NCBI RefSeq assembly: GCF_019931755.1
Contig: NZ_CP082918.1
Span: forward strand, 228,001 to 292,000
Direction: 5' to 3'
DNA from: Sutcliffiella horikoshii
GTDB lineage: Bacteria > Bacillota > Bacilli > Bacillales > Bacillaceae_I
DNA length: 64,000 nt
The stretch's first letter is position 1; every line of letters starts with the position of its first letter. Of this stretch, positions 18,910-28,086 are shown piece by piece. The position numbers were made by a program, and so were the translations under genes. The notes under the pieces are model-generated. The model did not search any database, was not told where the DNA came from, and saw only the letters and a list, made by a program, of their open reading frames with translations.

Positions 18910-20619
18910 TTGGTACGACGGTTTTTCTCGTATTATAAGCCATACAAGTGGCTGTTTATTTTGGATTTTTCCTGCGCCGTTTTAGTAGGTTTGCTCGAAC
19001 TTGCGTTTCCGATTGCCGTCAATCAGGTGATCGATAGGCTTTTGCCCCAAGAAAATTGGACGCTCATCGTCTGGGCATGCATCGGGTTGCTTGCCATCTA
19101 TGCCATCAATACAGGGCTTCATTATGTGGTTACCTATTGGGGGCATATGCTCGGCATTAATATTGAAACGGACATGCGCAGAAAGTTATTTCAGCACATG
19201 CAGAAGCTTTCATTTGGCTATTATGACAACAATAAAACAGGTCATTCCATCTCCAGGCTGACAAAGGACTTAGAAGAAATCGGAGAGGTGGCCCACCACG
19301 GACCTGAGGATGTCTTTGTGGCATTGATGACGCTTATCGGGGCATTTTTTATCATGCTCACTATCAACTGGAAGCTTGCCATTCTATCATTCTTAGTCAT
19401 TCCGCTATTAATGATTCTTGCCATCCATTTTAATAAAAAAATGACGCGCACGTTCCGCAGAATGTTCAGTGATGTGGCAGAAATTAATGCGAGAGTAGAA
19501 GACAGTATCGGCGGAATCCGCGTGGTGCAGGCTTTTGCTAACGAAAAACACGAACAGAAGCAATTTGCGGTGAACAATGAAAGCTACCGTTCTACGAAAC
19601 TTGCTTCTTATAAAATAATGGCACAGAATGTCACGGCAAACTACATGCTGATGCGCCTTGTCACATTATTTACGCTCCTGTTTGGTACTTTCTTCGTTAT
19701 CCGCGGGGAGCTTAGCTACGGGGAGTTTGTTGCATTCATCCTTCTGTCCAACGTTTTACTGGGACCTATTCAGAAAATAAATGCAGTAATCGAGAGCTAT
19801 CCAAAAGGGATTGCCGGGTTCAAACGGTACACAGAAATCATGGATACGGAGCCTGACATTGCAGATGCGCCAGATGCGGTCCATGCTGATCTTGAAGGAG
19901 AGATTCATTACCGAAATGTATCGTTCGGTTATGAAGGCAACGAGCGAGTATTAAAAAACATCAACCTCACCGTCAGGGCAGGGGAAACAGTGGCGATTGT
20001 CGGTCCATCAGGTGCCGGGAAGACCACGCTTTGCAGTCTTTTGCCAAGGTTCTATGAACTAGAGGAAGGCAGCATTCTCATTGACGGCTATGATACGCGC
20101 GAATTGACGCTAGAATCATTGCGAAGCCAAATCGGGATCGTGCAGCAGGATGTGTTTCTATTTTCCGGAACGATCCGAGAAAATATTGCATATGGAAAAC
20201 TTGATGCGACAGACGAAGAAATAATGGAGGCAGCAAGACGTTCCCAGCTGGATGAATTCATTTCCACGCAGCCACAGGGACTTGATACAGTCATTGGGGA
20301 ACGCGGCGTGAAACTGTCTGGCGGCCAGAAGCAGCGCCTTGCCATTTCACGGATTTTCCTGAAGAATCCACCGATCCTTATTTTAGATGAAGCGACCTCC
20401 GCACTTGATACCGAAACGGAACGCGCAATCCAAGAATCGTTGACGGAGCTTTCCAAAGACCGGACAACGCTTGTCATCGCCCACCGCCTTGCAACCATCA
20501 AAAATGCGGACCGTATTATGGTTGTCACAAAGGATGGGATCGCAGAACAAGGCCGACATGAGGAACTGATTGAGGCGGAAGGAATCTATAGCAGATTGCA
20601 TCATGCACAATTTGGTTAA
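18910..20619 (+). CDS. ywjA: Iron-regulated ABC exporter, fused membrane and ATPase domains (YwjA-like)
   Basis: A 569-residue half-size exporter that would work as a dimer: six membrane helices in about residues 15-305, then an ATPase domain with GPSGAGKTT near 364, QQDVFLFSGTIRENI (Q-loop), LSGGQKQRLAISRIF near 470 and ILILDEATSALD. TTG at 18910 is chosen because AAAGGG lies ten bases upstream; GTG at 18901 would be too close to it. The strong Fur box and resemblance to B. subtilis YwjA, itself in the Fur regulon, suggest a role under iron limitation. The exported substrate is unknown. It stands alone, without a ywjB-like neighbour. Confidence 0.8.
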   Translation: MVRRFFSYYKPYKWLFILDFSCAVLVGLLELAFPIAVNQVIDRLLPQENWTLIVWACIGLLAIYAINTGLHYVVTYWGHMLGINIETDMRRKLFQHMQKLSFGYYDNNKTGHSISRLTKDLEEIGEVAHHGPEDVFVALMTLIGAFFIMLTINWKLAILSFLVIPLLMILAIHFNKKMTRTFRRMFSDVAEINARVEDSIGGIRVVQAFANEKHEQKQFAVNNESYRSTKLASYKIMAQNVTANYMLMRLVTLFTLLFGTFFVIRGELSYGEFVAFILLSNVLLGPIQKINAVIESYPKGIAGFKRYTEIMDTEPDIADAPDAVHADLEGEIHYRNVSFGYEGNERVLKNINLTVRAGETVAIVGPSGAGKTTLCSLLPRFYELEEGSILIDGYDTRELTLESLRSQIGIVQQDVFLFSGTIRENIAYGKLDATDEEIMEAARRSQLDEFISTQPQGLDTVIGERGVKLSGGQKQRLAISRIFLKNPPILILDEATSALDTETERAIQESLTELSKDRTTLVIAHRLATIKNADRIMVVTKDGIAEQGRHEELIEAEGIYSRLHHAQFG

Positions 20620-20643
20620 GAGTGAGGAAATTTCTGTAAGAGT

Positions 20644-20668
20644 GTTTCAACTGTTTCCACGGGGGAAT
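20644..20668 (+). promoter_or_regulatory. Probable SigB promoter of the YflT-domain gene
   Basis: GTTTCA, 13 bp, GGGAAT, against the SigB consensus GTTTAA-N12-15-GGGTAT (one mismatch in each hexamer). YflT-type proteins belong to the SigB general stress regulon in B. subtilis. Confidence 0.6.
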
Positions 20669-20711
20669 GTATAGAGAAAAGAGCTATCATTTTTCCTAGG
20701 AGGAAACGATT

Positions 20712-21110
20712 ATGAAAAAAACAATATTAGGTGTTTATGATACAGAGAAAAAAGCCAGAAATGTAGTGGAAGGATTGATTGTCCAAGGATACCGGGCAGA
20801 AGAGATCGTCGTGGTTGCACTTGGTGATCAAATTGGATCCGACTACCCGACAGGAACAAGGGTGGAACACATCACATCGGAAGAAGATGATTCGGTGGTC
20901 GACAAACTCCTTTTGCCGGATGAAGCACAGGCACCACAAGGAGTAGGAAACAAGCTACTTGAACTAGGCCTATCAGACCGAGATGCACCAATGTATGCAA
21001 CAGATGTGGAAAATGGCAGGATCTTGGTGCTGACGAACGAAAAAGAGAGCCAGGAAGCACGCACAGTTGAGCCATGTGTGGGTGCTCGTGAAGAACAGGA
21101 AATGCACTAG
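20712..21110 (+). CDS. General stress protein with YflT domain (GSP17M-like)
   Basis: A 132-residue soluble protein. Residues about 4-100 form the heat-induced-stress YflT domain, recognisable from the N-terminal ILGVYDTEKKARNVVEGL, with a short polar tail. Members of this family in B. subtilis are SigB-dependent; the biochemical role is not known. AGGAGG lies six bases before the ATG. It is a single-gene unit between a candidate SigB promoter and a strong terminator. Confidence 0.75.
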   Translation: MKKTILGVYDTEKKARNVVEGLIVQGYRAEEIVVVALGDQIGSDYPTGTRVEHITSEEDDSVVDKLLLPDEAQAPQGVGNKLLELGLSDRDAPMYATDVENGRILVLTNEKESQEARTVEPCVGAREEQEMH

Positions 21111-21131
21111 ACAGGTAGACTAATAAAGTGA

Positions 21132-21168
21132 GAGGAACGCCTCCTATAGTTGTGGCGTTCCTCTTTTT
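21132..21168 (+). terminator. Rho-independent terminator after the YflT gene
   Basis: A ten-base-pair stem GAGGAACGCC/GGCGTTCCTC followed by TTTTT. Confidence 0.85.
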
Positions 21169-21187
21169 ATGTTTAGTAGTTTTACGA

Positions 21188-22723
21188 TTATACCCTTTTT
21201 AATGGCTTCGTTGCCGGCCCCTCTAACACATCCCCTTTATAAGAAAACCTTGATGCATGGCAGGGACAATCCCACGAACGCTCCGCATCATTCCACACCA
21301 CATCGCACCCCATGTGGGTACAGGTTGGCTTCAAGATGTGACATGTGCCTTCCTTGTCCCTGTAGGCTCCAACCTTTTTGCCATCAAGCTGGATTATGCC
21401 ACCCTCATCATGCCCCAGTTCTTCGATGCTGCGGGATTCTCTTTTTATTTTTCCCTTTATCAGTTCTTTTGCTACAGTTGCATTTTCCTTAACAAAACTT
21501 TTAGCGCTGCTGTAATTCATTTCACTCCTGCTTGGATGGAAAAGGTCCGTGTAAGGATTTTCCTGATTGAGGATGGTATCCTTCAATACACAGGCGGCAG
21601 CCGTCCCATTTGTCATTCCCCACTTTGCATAGGCTGTAGCTATTAACACATTTTCAGATCCTGACTGAATGGGACCGATGTAAGGCAGGCGGTCAAGCGA
21701 AAAAATATCCTGTGAGGACCAATGATACGGGATCTCATCTATATCAAAATACCGGGCTCCAAAATCGGCAAGTTTCTCATAATTGGTGAGGGTGTCTCGA
21801 TCATTTTGTCCGGTAGGATGCCCTTCCCCTCCAAGAAGCAATAATTTCTCTCCATTAGGACCAGTTGCAGAGCGGATGGAGCGTGTCGGTTTATCTGCGC
21901 TCAAGTATATGCCATCCGGAATGTTTCCTTTGTTTATCTTAGCAGCCAGAGCGTAAGAGCGTTCTACATGCAATCTGGAAAGGAGCAGGCGATTCATATC
22001 ATTGAAAGGGTAATGGGTGCTGACGATAATATCTTTGCTTTTTACCTCAAACCCGTTTTCTGTTTCAACAATCGAAGAATCCTTCTGTATGTCTGTAGCT
22101 CTTGTATCCTCATACACTTTCCCGCCGAGTTTTGTAAAAGCCCGCAGCAGGCCGTTAAGGTATTTGACTGGATGAAACTGTGCCTGATCCCGCATCATCA
22201 CGGCATTTTTTATGGGAAAGGGGAGGGCGAGGTCTTCCGTATGAGCAAAGCCGCCATCTATACCAAGCTTAAGATAGGCATTTGCCTCTTCCTCCACTTT
22301 TTGCTCCATTTCCTTGCTTGTGGCGTAAATGAATGAAGGGAGTGTGCGGAAGTCGCAATCTATCTGCAGGTTGTTGATGCTGTCTTGAATGAAAGATAAG
22401 CCTTCCTGATTCGCCTCATAATAAAGCCGTGCTTTTTCTTGTCCATGTTGCTTTATTAAATCTTGATAAATCAACCCGTGCTGAGAAGAGATTTTAGCAG
22501 TGGTAAACCCGGTGGTCCCGCCAATGACTTTCCTTGCTTCAAGGAGAGCGACTTTTAACCCTTCCTTTGCAAGCAGATAAGCGGCGGTGATCCCGGTAAT
22601 CCCGGCACCGATGACAGTCACATCCGCTGAGATATCCTCCGTAAGCGGTGAAAAAGCATCGGCTGAATCCTGCTCCATCCAGAGGGAAGCAGGATAGGAT
22701 GGTAATTTCGAATAATTTGGCAT
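21188..22723 (-). CDS. yhfW: FAD-dependent oxidoreductase with C-terminal Rieske [2Fe-2S] domain (YhfW-like)
   Basis: A 511-residue fusion. The N-terminus is a DAO-type flavin fold with the dinucleotide motif VIGAGITGITAAYLLA near 37-52 followed by a substrate domain to about 410. The C-terminus is a Rieske domain with both iron-sulfur ligand pairs: CTHMGC near 467 and CPCHASR near 486. The same fusion is known as YhfW in B. subtilis; the electron donor, acceptor and substrate are unknown. GGAGG lies nine bases before the ATG. No partner gene is adjacent, so it is probably transcribed alone. Confidence 0.85.
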   Translation of the reverse strand: MPNYSKLPSYPASLWMEQDSADAFSPLTEDISADVTVIGAGITGITAAYLLAKEGLKVALLEARKVIGGTTGFTTAKISSQHGLIYQDLIKQHGQEKARLYYEANQEGLSFIQDSINNLQIDCDFRTLPSFIYATSKEMEQKVEEEANAYLKLGIDGGFAHTEDLALPFPIKNAVMMRDQAQFHPVKYLNGLLRAFTKLGGKVYEDTRATDIQKDSSIVETENGFEVKSKDIIVSTHYPFNDMNRLLLSRLHVERSYALAAKINKGNIPDGIYLSADKPTRSIRSATGPNGEKLLLLGGEGHPTGQNDRDTLTNYEKLADFGARYFDIDEIPYHWSSQDIFSLDRLPYIGPIQSGSENVLIATAYAKWGMTNGTAAACVLKDTILNQENPYTDLFHPSRSEMNYSSAKSFVKENATVAKELIKGKIKRESRSIEELGHDEGGIIQLDGKKVGAYRDKEGTCHILKPTCTHMGCDVVWNDAERSWDCPCHASRFSYKGDVLEGPATKPLKRV

Positions 22724-22847
22724 ATCAGAACCTCCATAAAATAGCGTTATTATTTCCTACCCTACTTGACGGGAAAATATCGTTCTAGAGAGTATTTGGG
22801 AGATTCGCACTTCCATAAAAAGGGTATCCATTAACTTTCCTTGGCGC

Positions 22848-22953
22848 TTTGGCACGAACTCGGCCCATTTTGGCACGAACTAGCCAAGTTTCCGCAACGA
22901 ACTTGGTCCATTTTGGCACGAAATCCAACCATTTTGGCATCAACTCGGCCCCA
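22848..22953. repeat. Five imperfect 21-bp tandem repeats
   Basis: Units resembling TTTGGCACGAACTCGGCCCA begin near 22848, 22869, 22890, 22912 and 22933. The 21-bp period keeps a reading frame open on the minus strand (22785-22979), giving seven-residue repeats, but that frame has no ribosome binding site and looks non-coding. The rest of 22724-23022 holds only the terminator of the next gene. Confidence 0.7.
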
Positions 22954-22979
22954 TGAGGTCTAGACAACCAAATAAACAT

Positions 22980-23016
22980 ACAAAAAGCGACGAATCACAT
23001 AGGACTCGTCGCTTTC
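22980..23016 (-). terminator. Rho-independent terminator of the LVIVD-repeat gene
   Basis: On the minus strand AAAGCGACGA pairs with TCGTCGCTTT and is followed by TTG-rich sequence. Confidence 0.75.
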
Positions 23017-23022
23017 TTTCTG

Positions 23023-24435
23023 CTATTCTATAATTTTATCCGACTTATTGCTGTTATTTTTCAATAAAACCTTTAATCCCGAACCAATATCGGAAGCAAG
23101 GACAAAGTTTCTGTCTACAAACACACCCCAAATATCAGATCGCTCAGGAGTATATCTGCCAACCTCTGTCGGTTCACTTGGATCCGTAATATCCACAGCA
23201 ATGACCCCGCCGGCATAGTAGCTCAAGTAAAGTGTGTTGCCGTGGACTTTTGGATCATGCACGGTTTTGGAGAAAGTTGCATAGTTAGGTGGCGCATCTT
23301 CCGGGATATCATACGTCAAATCTGTCTTGAATTCGCTCAATAACACTGGGTTTGTCTTATCTTTTATATCGAAAATCCTTGTATATCCAAATGCTGCTTC
23401 ATATCCAGGTTTTAATGGCTGATAAACCTCACGAGTTTCAATAAGGATCGTTCCGCCTTTTGCCAGTGCGGCTGAATGGGCAGAGCCTTGTTGTTCAGAT
23501 GCGAAATCGGTACGCCCCAGATATTCAGGATTTTCCGGATCTTTTAAATCGAAAATGACGGTACCTAGATCCCACATGGAAACATAGGCATAGCGGCCGT
23601 TATTATCTGTGATGACACTATGATTAAAAACAGGGCGGGTCTTGCCATCAGGAGATTGCCAATTGTAGCCGTTAAAGTCTTCTGCAACTTCTGGAAGCTC
23701 CCGAGGGTCAAATTCCCATAGAGTCGTTGGTTCGGCGGGGTTGGAAACATCTACCACTTGGAAGTCACGAGAATCTCCATGGCTATAATAATCCGCATAA
23801 GGACTTGCAGCAAGCACCAATGCGCGGTTGCCTTGAGTGGTCAAATACAATTCGTGCGTACCTGTCGTCTGCTTCGTCACTTCCCAGAAACCAAGTTTTA
23901 CAGGCTCAGCTGGATTTGTCACATCATATAAAAGGAAACCGCCTTTGGAATCGGGGTTATTACGGTTCAATTGCTGAACACTGACAACTGCAAGGTCTCC
24001 TTTAAAATCAGGCGTGTTTACTGATTTTACAATAACCTTCTCCTGCCATGTTCCAGGGATATCATTATGTGCAAATACGGAAATTTCCTCTGGGTTAGCT
24101 GGATCTTTTAGATCAAACACCCTTACTCCGCCGTTTGCACCATTGCGAGTGTGGGTACCTACATAGGCATACCCTTTATGTGAGTAAACATCCGCAAAAG
24201 AATTTTGTCTGCCATCTTCTCTAATGATATTCATTTCAGGTGCAGCAACTTCTTTAAGATGCTTCAAGTTTTTACTGCCATACAGCTGGGCTATTGCCAA
24301 ATCATCATACAGTGTCCGTTCCCCTTTTAATAATCCAGTTTCATCTAATCTGTCATGTGCAAAAGCCATTGGAGCCATAGCAGAAAAGACAAGCATCCCT
24401 GCGATAGAAGTTTTTACGAGAAAGTTTTTCTTCAA
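23023..24435 (-). CDS. Secreted LVIVD-repeat (beta-propeller-like) protein
   Basis: A 470-residue exported protein. TTG at 24435 is preferred, with AGGAGG seven bases upstream, giving a signal peptide of about 22 residues ending AFA before HD. The mature part carries repeated blocks of the type VRVFDLKDPANPEE, LLYDVTNPAEPVK, QVVDVSNPAEPT, VIFDLKDPENPEY, RIFDIKDKTNPV and IAVDITDPSEPTEV, about 45-70 residues apart, as in LVIVD-repeat surface proteins that fold as propellers. No catalytic motif is visible. It probably acts outside the membrane in binding or scaffolding. It is a monocistronic gene with its own terminator. Confidence 0.78.
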   Translation of the reverse strand: MKKNFLVKTSIAGMLVFSAMAPMAFAHDRLDETGLLKGERTLYDDLAIAQLYGSKNLKHLKEVAAPEMNIIREDGRQNSFADVYSHKGYAYVGTHTRNGANGGVRVFDLKDPANPEEISVFAHNDIPGTWQEKVIVKSVNTPDFKGDLAVVSVQQLNRNNPDSKGGFLLYDVTNPAEPVKLGFWEVTKQTTGTHELYLTTQGNRALVLAASPYADYYSHGDSRDFQVVDVSNPAEPTTLWEFDPRELPEVAEDFNGYNWQSPDGKTRPVFNHSVITDNNGRYAYVSMWDLGTVIFDLKDPENPEYLGRTDFASEQQGSAHSAALAKGGTILIETREVYQPLKPGYEAAFGYTRIFDIKDKTNPVLLSEFKTDLTYDIPEDAPPNYATFSKTVHDPKVHGNTLYLSYYAGGVIAVDITDPSEPTEVGRYTPERSDIWGVFVDRNFVLASDIGSGLKVLLKNNSNKSDKIIE

Positions 24436-24453
24436 CCTTGTTCCTCCTAGCAA

Positions 24454-24820
24454 ACTATTATTTCGGAATGCAAAATATATTCCGTAAGTTATATAGTAAG
24501 GAAGAGAATAGCATTCATCAAATTCTTATAAGAATATTCAGATTTTTTAAAATGAATAGTTTTCCTCTTGATGCCAGTTGTGGGATATTTAAGTGGTACT
24601 ATTTTCGTGAAATAATGTCTTGGTAAGGGGAAAAGCGTATTCACTTAGAAGGTAAGGGAAATGAAAAAATAGTAAAATAGTTCCTGTCTGAGAAAGCTTC
24701 AAACTTTTTATCGCGCAGGACTCGAATACGTTTTGAAACGAAAGAAATTTTAAGGTAATATACAAAGTGGAAGAGTTAGCAGAATTAGCTCGATAAAACA
24801 TATACGCAAGGAGAGTACTC
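24454..24820. other. Intergenic region upstream of ppaC
   Basis: About 370 bases that contain the divergent upstream regions of the LVIVD-repeat gene and ppaC. The sequence is AT-rich with no repeat, structured leader or credible small gene that I can support. Confidence 0.4.
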
Positions 24821-25750
24821 ATGACAAAAGTTTTAGTACTAGGACATAAAAACCCAGATACAGATTCCATCTGCTCAGCCATCGCTTATGCAGAGTTGAA
24901 AAAGCAATTAGGCATGGACGCAGAGCCGGTTCGTTTAGGAGAGTTAAACGGGGAAACAGAATTTGCGTTAAAAGAATTCAACAGTGAAGTGCCGCGTTTA
25001 GTGGAAACTGTTGCAAACGAAGTGAAGGAAGTAATATTGGTTGACCACAACGAGCGCCAACAAAGCGTAAGCGACATCGATCAAGTTCGCGTTCTTGAAG
25101 TAATCGATCACCACCGTATCGCAAACTTTGAAACGGCAGATCCTTTATACTACCGTGCAGAGCCTGTTGGCTGCACAGCGACGATCTTGAACAAGCTTTA
25201 CAAAGAAAATGGCGTGGAAATCTCCAAGCCGGTTGCAGGTTTGATGCTTTCTGCCATCATTTCTGATTCCCTATTGTTCAAATCCCCAACTTGCACAGAG
25301 CAAGATGTACAAGCTGCAAAAGAACTGGCGGAAATCGCGGGTGTGAATGCAGAAGAGTACGGCTTAGCGATGTTAAAAGCGGGAGCGGACATTAGCGACA
25401 AAACAGTAGAACAGCTAATCTCTCTTGACGCAAAAGAATTCCAAATGGGCGACTACAAAGTGGAAATCGCACAAGTAAACACGGTTGATACAAACGACGT
25501 TCTTGCCAAACAAGAAGAGTTAGAAGCAGTAATCACAGCGAACGTTGCGGACAAGGACCTAGATTTGTTCTTACTTGTCGTGACAGATATTTTAGAAAAT
25601 GATTCTGTTGCACTTGCACTGGGATCCCAGGCTCCGATTGTGGAGAAAGCGTACAACGTGAAGCTTGAGAACAACACAGCTTTGTTAAAGGGTGTTGTGT
25701 CCCGTAAGAAGCAGGTTGTACCTGTGTTGACGGATGCTTTAACAAAATAA
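24821..25750 (+). CDS. ppaC: Manganese-dependent inorganic pyrophosphatase
   Basis: A 309-residue family II pyrophosphatase that hydrolyses cytoplasmic pyrophosphate. The N-terminal DHH domain shows the metal-binding motifs [13 protein letters not shown] (about 8-20), LVDHNE (near 74) and VIDHHRI (near 96). The C-terminal DHHA2 domain ends with the substrate-binding SRKKQVVP. Length is typical of the family. GGAGAG lies just before the ATG. Monocistronic with a clear terminator. Confidence 0.95.
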   Translation: MTKVLVLGHKNPDTDSICSAIAYAELKKQLGMDAEPVRLGELNGETEFALKEFNSEVPRLVETVANEVKEVILVDHNERQQSVSDIDQVRVLEVIDHHRIANFETADPLYYRAEPVGCTATILNKLYKENGVEISKPVAGLMLSAIISDSLLFKSPTCTEQDVQAAKELAEIAGVNAEEYGLAMLKAGADISDKTVEQLISLDAKEFQMGDYKVEIAQVNTVDTNDVLAKQEELEAVITANVADKDLDLFLLVVTDILENDSVALALGSQAPIVEKAYNVKLENNTALLKGVVSRKKQVVPVLTDALTK

Positions 25751-25771
25751 TAGGTCTCTTCGGAGAGATGA

Positions 25772-25816
25772 ACGCATGGATTGATTCTTGGTGAGTTGGT
25801 CCGTGCGTTTTTTTAA
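25772..25816 (+). terminator. Rho-independent terminator after ppaC
   Basis: ACGCATGGA pairs with TCCGTGCGT (one G-U pair), followed by seven T. Confidence 0.8.
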
Positions 25817-25867
25817 TTAGCCACAAAAAAGTTCCCCCAAAAGTGATCCAAATCCCCACCTAAAACG

Positions 25868-25888
25868 TTAGGTTCCTAAAGAACCTAA
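25868..25888. promoter_or_regulatory. Perfect 8-bp inverted repeat upstream of the ynj-like operon
   Basis: TTAGGTTC, five bases, GAACCTAA. There is no T-run on either side, so an operator is more likely than a terminator. It lies about 95 bp before the lipoprotein start. The binding protein is unknown. Confidence 0.45.
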
Positions 25889-25981
25889 ACCCACCACAAA
25901 CATACCAACATTTTAAAGTACAAAAGGATAGTGTTATATATATAGATAGAGAGATTTGACAAAGAGAGAAGAGGGACGTCC

Positions 25982-27241
25982 ATGAGGAAGTTAAGGTTAC
26001 TGGCATTGTCATTTTTAATCGTACTATTAATGGTCGCAGCTGGCTGCTCGAACACAAACTCAAACACAAACAGCGGCACTGCCGGCGAAGAACTTAAAGA
26101 AAAAGACTGGAGCGACATAACCGAACTTGCAGACGGCTCCAAGGTCCGCATTTTCATGTGGGGCGGAGATGAAGGGATCAACCGTTACATGGATGAATGG
26201 GTCGCACCTAATCTTAAAGAAAGTCATAACATCGAACTAGAACGAGTGCCGATGGACACAAACGAAATCCTCCAAAAATTGTCCACGGAAAAGCGTGCAA
26301 ATAAAGAAGAAGGGACTATCGATATAATCTGGATAAACGGTGAGAACTTCAAGAACGCCAAGGAGTTTGAACTACTCTACGGTCCTTTCAGCGAAAAATT
26401 GCCAAACTATCAGAACTATGTCGACACAGAAAGTCTCGACGTTCAATATGATTTCGGTATAGAAGTAGAAGGACTGGAGGCGCCATGGGGGAAAGTGCAA
26501 TTTGTTTTCCAATATGATGAGGAAAAAATCCAGACCCCACCTGCCAACTTTGAAGAGCTCAAGAATTGGATAAAAGGAAACCCAGGAAAGTTCACATATC
26601 CTGAGGCAAATGATTTTACAGGAAACGCGTTTCTAAGGCATGTTCTGTACGATGTGGTCGGCGGCCCGGAAAAATTATTAGAAAACGGCTACAACGAAGA
26701 AGTTTTAGCAGAACACGAAGACGCACTCTGGAGCTATCTCCGTGAAATCCAACCTTCCCTTTGGAGAAACGGGGAAACCTATCCAGCAACTTTAACGGAT
26801 CTCGACCGCCTGTATAGCCAAGGGGAATTGTGGATGACGATGGGATATAACGAAGCGAGGGCGGAAAGTCTTATCAAGGACGGCGTATTCCCGGAAAGCA
26901 CGAAATCCTTTGTGTTAGATTCAGGTTCTATCGGAAACACGCACTTCCTGGCCATCCCGTTTAACAGTCCAAATAAAGCAGGGGCAATGGTGGCGATTGA
27001 TTTCTTGATGTCCCTGGATGCACAGCTTGCAAAATACGAGTCAACCTATTGGGGAGAAAATATGGCGCTTGATCCGACAAAGCTGCCAGAGGACGCACAG
27101 GAAAAGCTAGCGGATATGGACCGCGGAGCTTCTGTCCTGCCACCGAAAAAGTTGAGTGAAAGTCTGTTACCAGAAGTGGATGCAGAATATGTGAATTGGT
27201 TGAAGGAGCATTGGGTCAATGAAGTGGTTCAAAAGCAATAG
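25982..27241 (+). CDS. ABC transporter substrate-binding lipoprotein (YnjB-like)
   Basis: A 419-residue lipoprotein: signal peptide with lipobox VAAGC (Cys near 22), a short Asn/Ser/Thr linker and a periplasmic-binding-protein fold, with KVRIFMWGGDEGINRYMDEW at the start of the mature domain. It resembles the YnjB group of solute-binding proteins. The gene is followed by two permeases, an ATPase and a CDP-alcohol phosphatidyltransferase in one operon, which is the E. coli ynjB-C-D-F set with the permease split in two. The substrate has not been established for this group to my knowledge. The 3' end overlaps the first permease by 23 bp. Confidence 0.8.
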   Translation: MRKLRLLALSFLIVLLMVAAGCSNTNSNTNSGTAGEELKEKDWSDITELADGSKVRIFMWGGDEGINRYMDEWVAPNLKESHNIELERVPMDTNEILQKLSTEKRANKEEGTIDIIWINGENFKNAKEFELLYGPFSEKLPNYQNYVDTESLDVQYDFGIEVEGLEAPWGKVQFVFQYDEEKIQTPPANFEELKNWIKGNPGKFTYPEANDFTGNAFLRHVLYDVVGGPEKLLENGYNEEVLAEHEDALWSYLREIQPSLWRNGETYPATLTDLDRLYSQGELWMTMGYNEARAESLIKDGVFPESTKSFVLDSGSIGNTHFLAIPFNSPNKAGAMVAIDFLMSLDAQLAKYESTYWGENMALDPTKLPEDAQEKLADMDRGASVLPPKKLSESLLPEVDAEYVNWLKEHWVNEVVQKQ

Positions 27242-28085
27242 CTGGAGTCTTGCACTCCTTCCTGCTTTTCTTTTTACATTCTGCCTTGTCGTGTATGGGC
27301 TGTTTATGGCGGCACAGGAGAGTGTGACAACCTTGAACGGCTTTTCAACGGATGCATATAAAAAAATATTTCAAAACGAGGCTTTCCTGGATTCTTTAAC
27401 ATACAGTCTCAGGATTGCCTTCGTTTCCACGACGCTGTCACTCGTATTGGGACTATTACTAACTAAATTTCTATTTGAAACCTTAAAGAACCACCTGGCA
27501 CGGACAATGGTTTGGCTGCCAATGCTATTTCCACACTTTGTTTGGGGATATATGATGATCCTGCTGTTCTCGCAAACGGGTTGGTTTTCCACGATGTTGC
27601 ATGCTATGTCCATCATAGATAGTCCGGATCAGTTTCCGGTACTGACCAATGACCGCTATGGGATTGGCATCATTATCACCTACACATTAAAAGAGATTCC
27701 CTTTGTTGTGTTGATGTTGTTGCCTGTATATGCACAGCTCAACCGGGATCTGCCAAATGTGGTGAAGACACTTGGCGGCAACAAGTGGCATGTGTTTAAA
27801 ACGGTGGAGTGGCCATGGTTGTTTCCAGTATTGATGGAGGCAGGGCTGATTGTTTTTGCCTTTATTTTGGCAGCATTTGAAGTGCCGTATTTACTTGGGA
27901 CGACCTATCCGAAAATGGTATCGGTCCTTGCGTATGAATGGTTTTATCAAGGGGACTGGAGCAAAAGGCCGGAATCATTTGCTGTGATGATGACAGTGAC
28001 CGCCATTATTTTTGGGCTGCTCGTTCTTTTGTTGAGCTTGGTCTCAAGATCACGGTATCGCATGATGAAAGGAAACGGGATGTAG
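27219..28085 (+). CDS. ABC transporter permease 1 (ynjC N-terminal-half-like)
   Basis: A 288-residue inner-membrane permease with about six helices. The transporter coupling (EAA) region lies near residues 180-200 (NVVKTLGGNKWHVFKTVEWP), typical of binding-protein-dependent permeases. It starts inside the end of the lipoprotein gene and is separated by one base from permease 2, so the three should be made together. In E. coli YnjC the two permease halves are fused; here they are separate genes. Confidence 0.82.
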   Translation: MKWFKSNSWSLALLPAFLFTFCLVVYGLFMAAQESVTTLNGFSTDAYKKIFQNEAFLDSLTYSLRIAFVSTTLSLVLGLLLTKFLFETLKNHLARTMVWLPMLFPHFVWGYMMILLFSQTGWFSTMLHAMSIIDSPDQFPVLTNDRYGIGIIITYTLKEIPFVVLMLLPVYAQLNRDLPNVVKTLGGNKWHVFKTVEWPWLFPVLMEAGLIVFAFILAAFEVPYLLGTTYPKMVSVLAYEWFYQGDWSKRPESFAVMMTVTAIIFGLLVLLLSLVSRSRYRMMKGNGM

Positions 28086-28086
28086 G

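Noticed and set aside
22785..22979. Minus-strand 64-residue gene over the 21-bp repeats
   Set aside because: No ribosome binding site, and the frame stays open only because the repeat period is a multiple of three.
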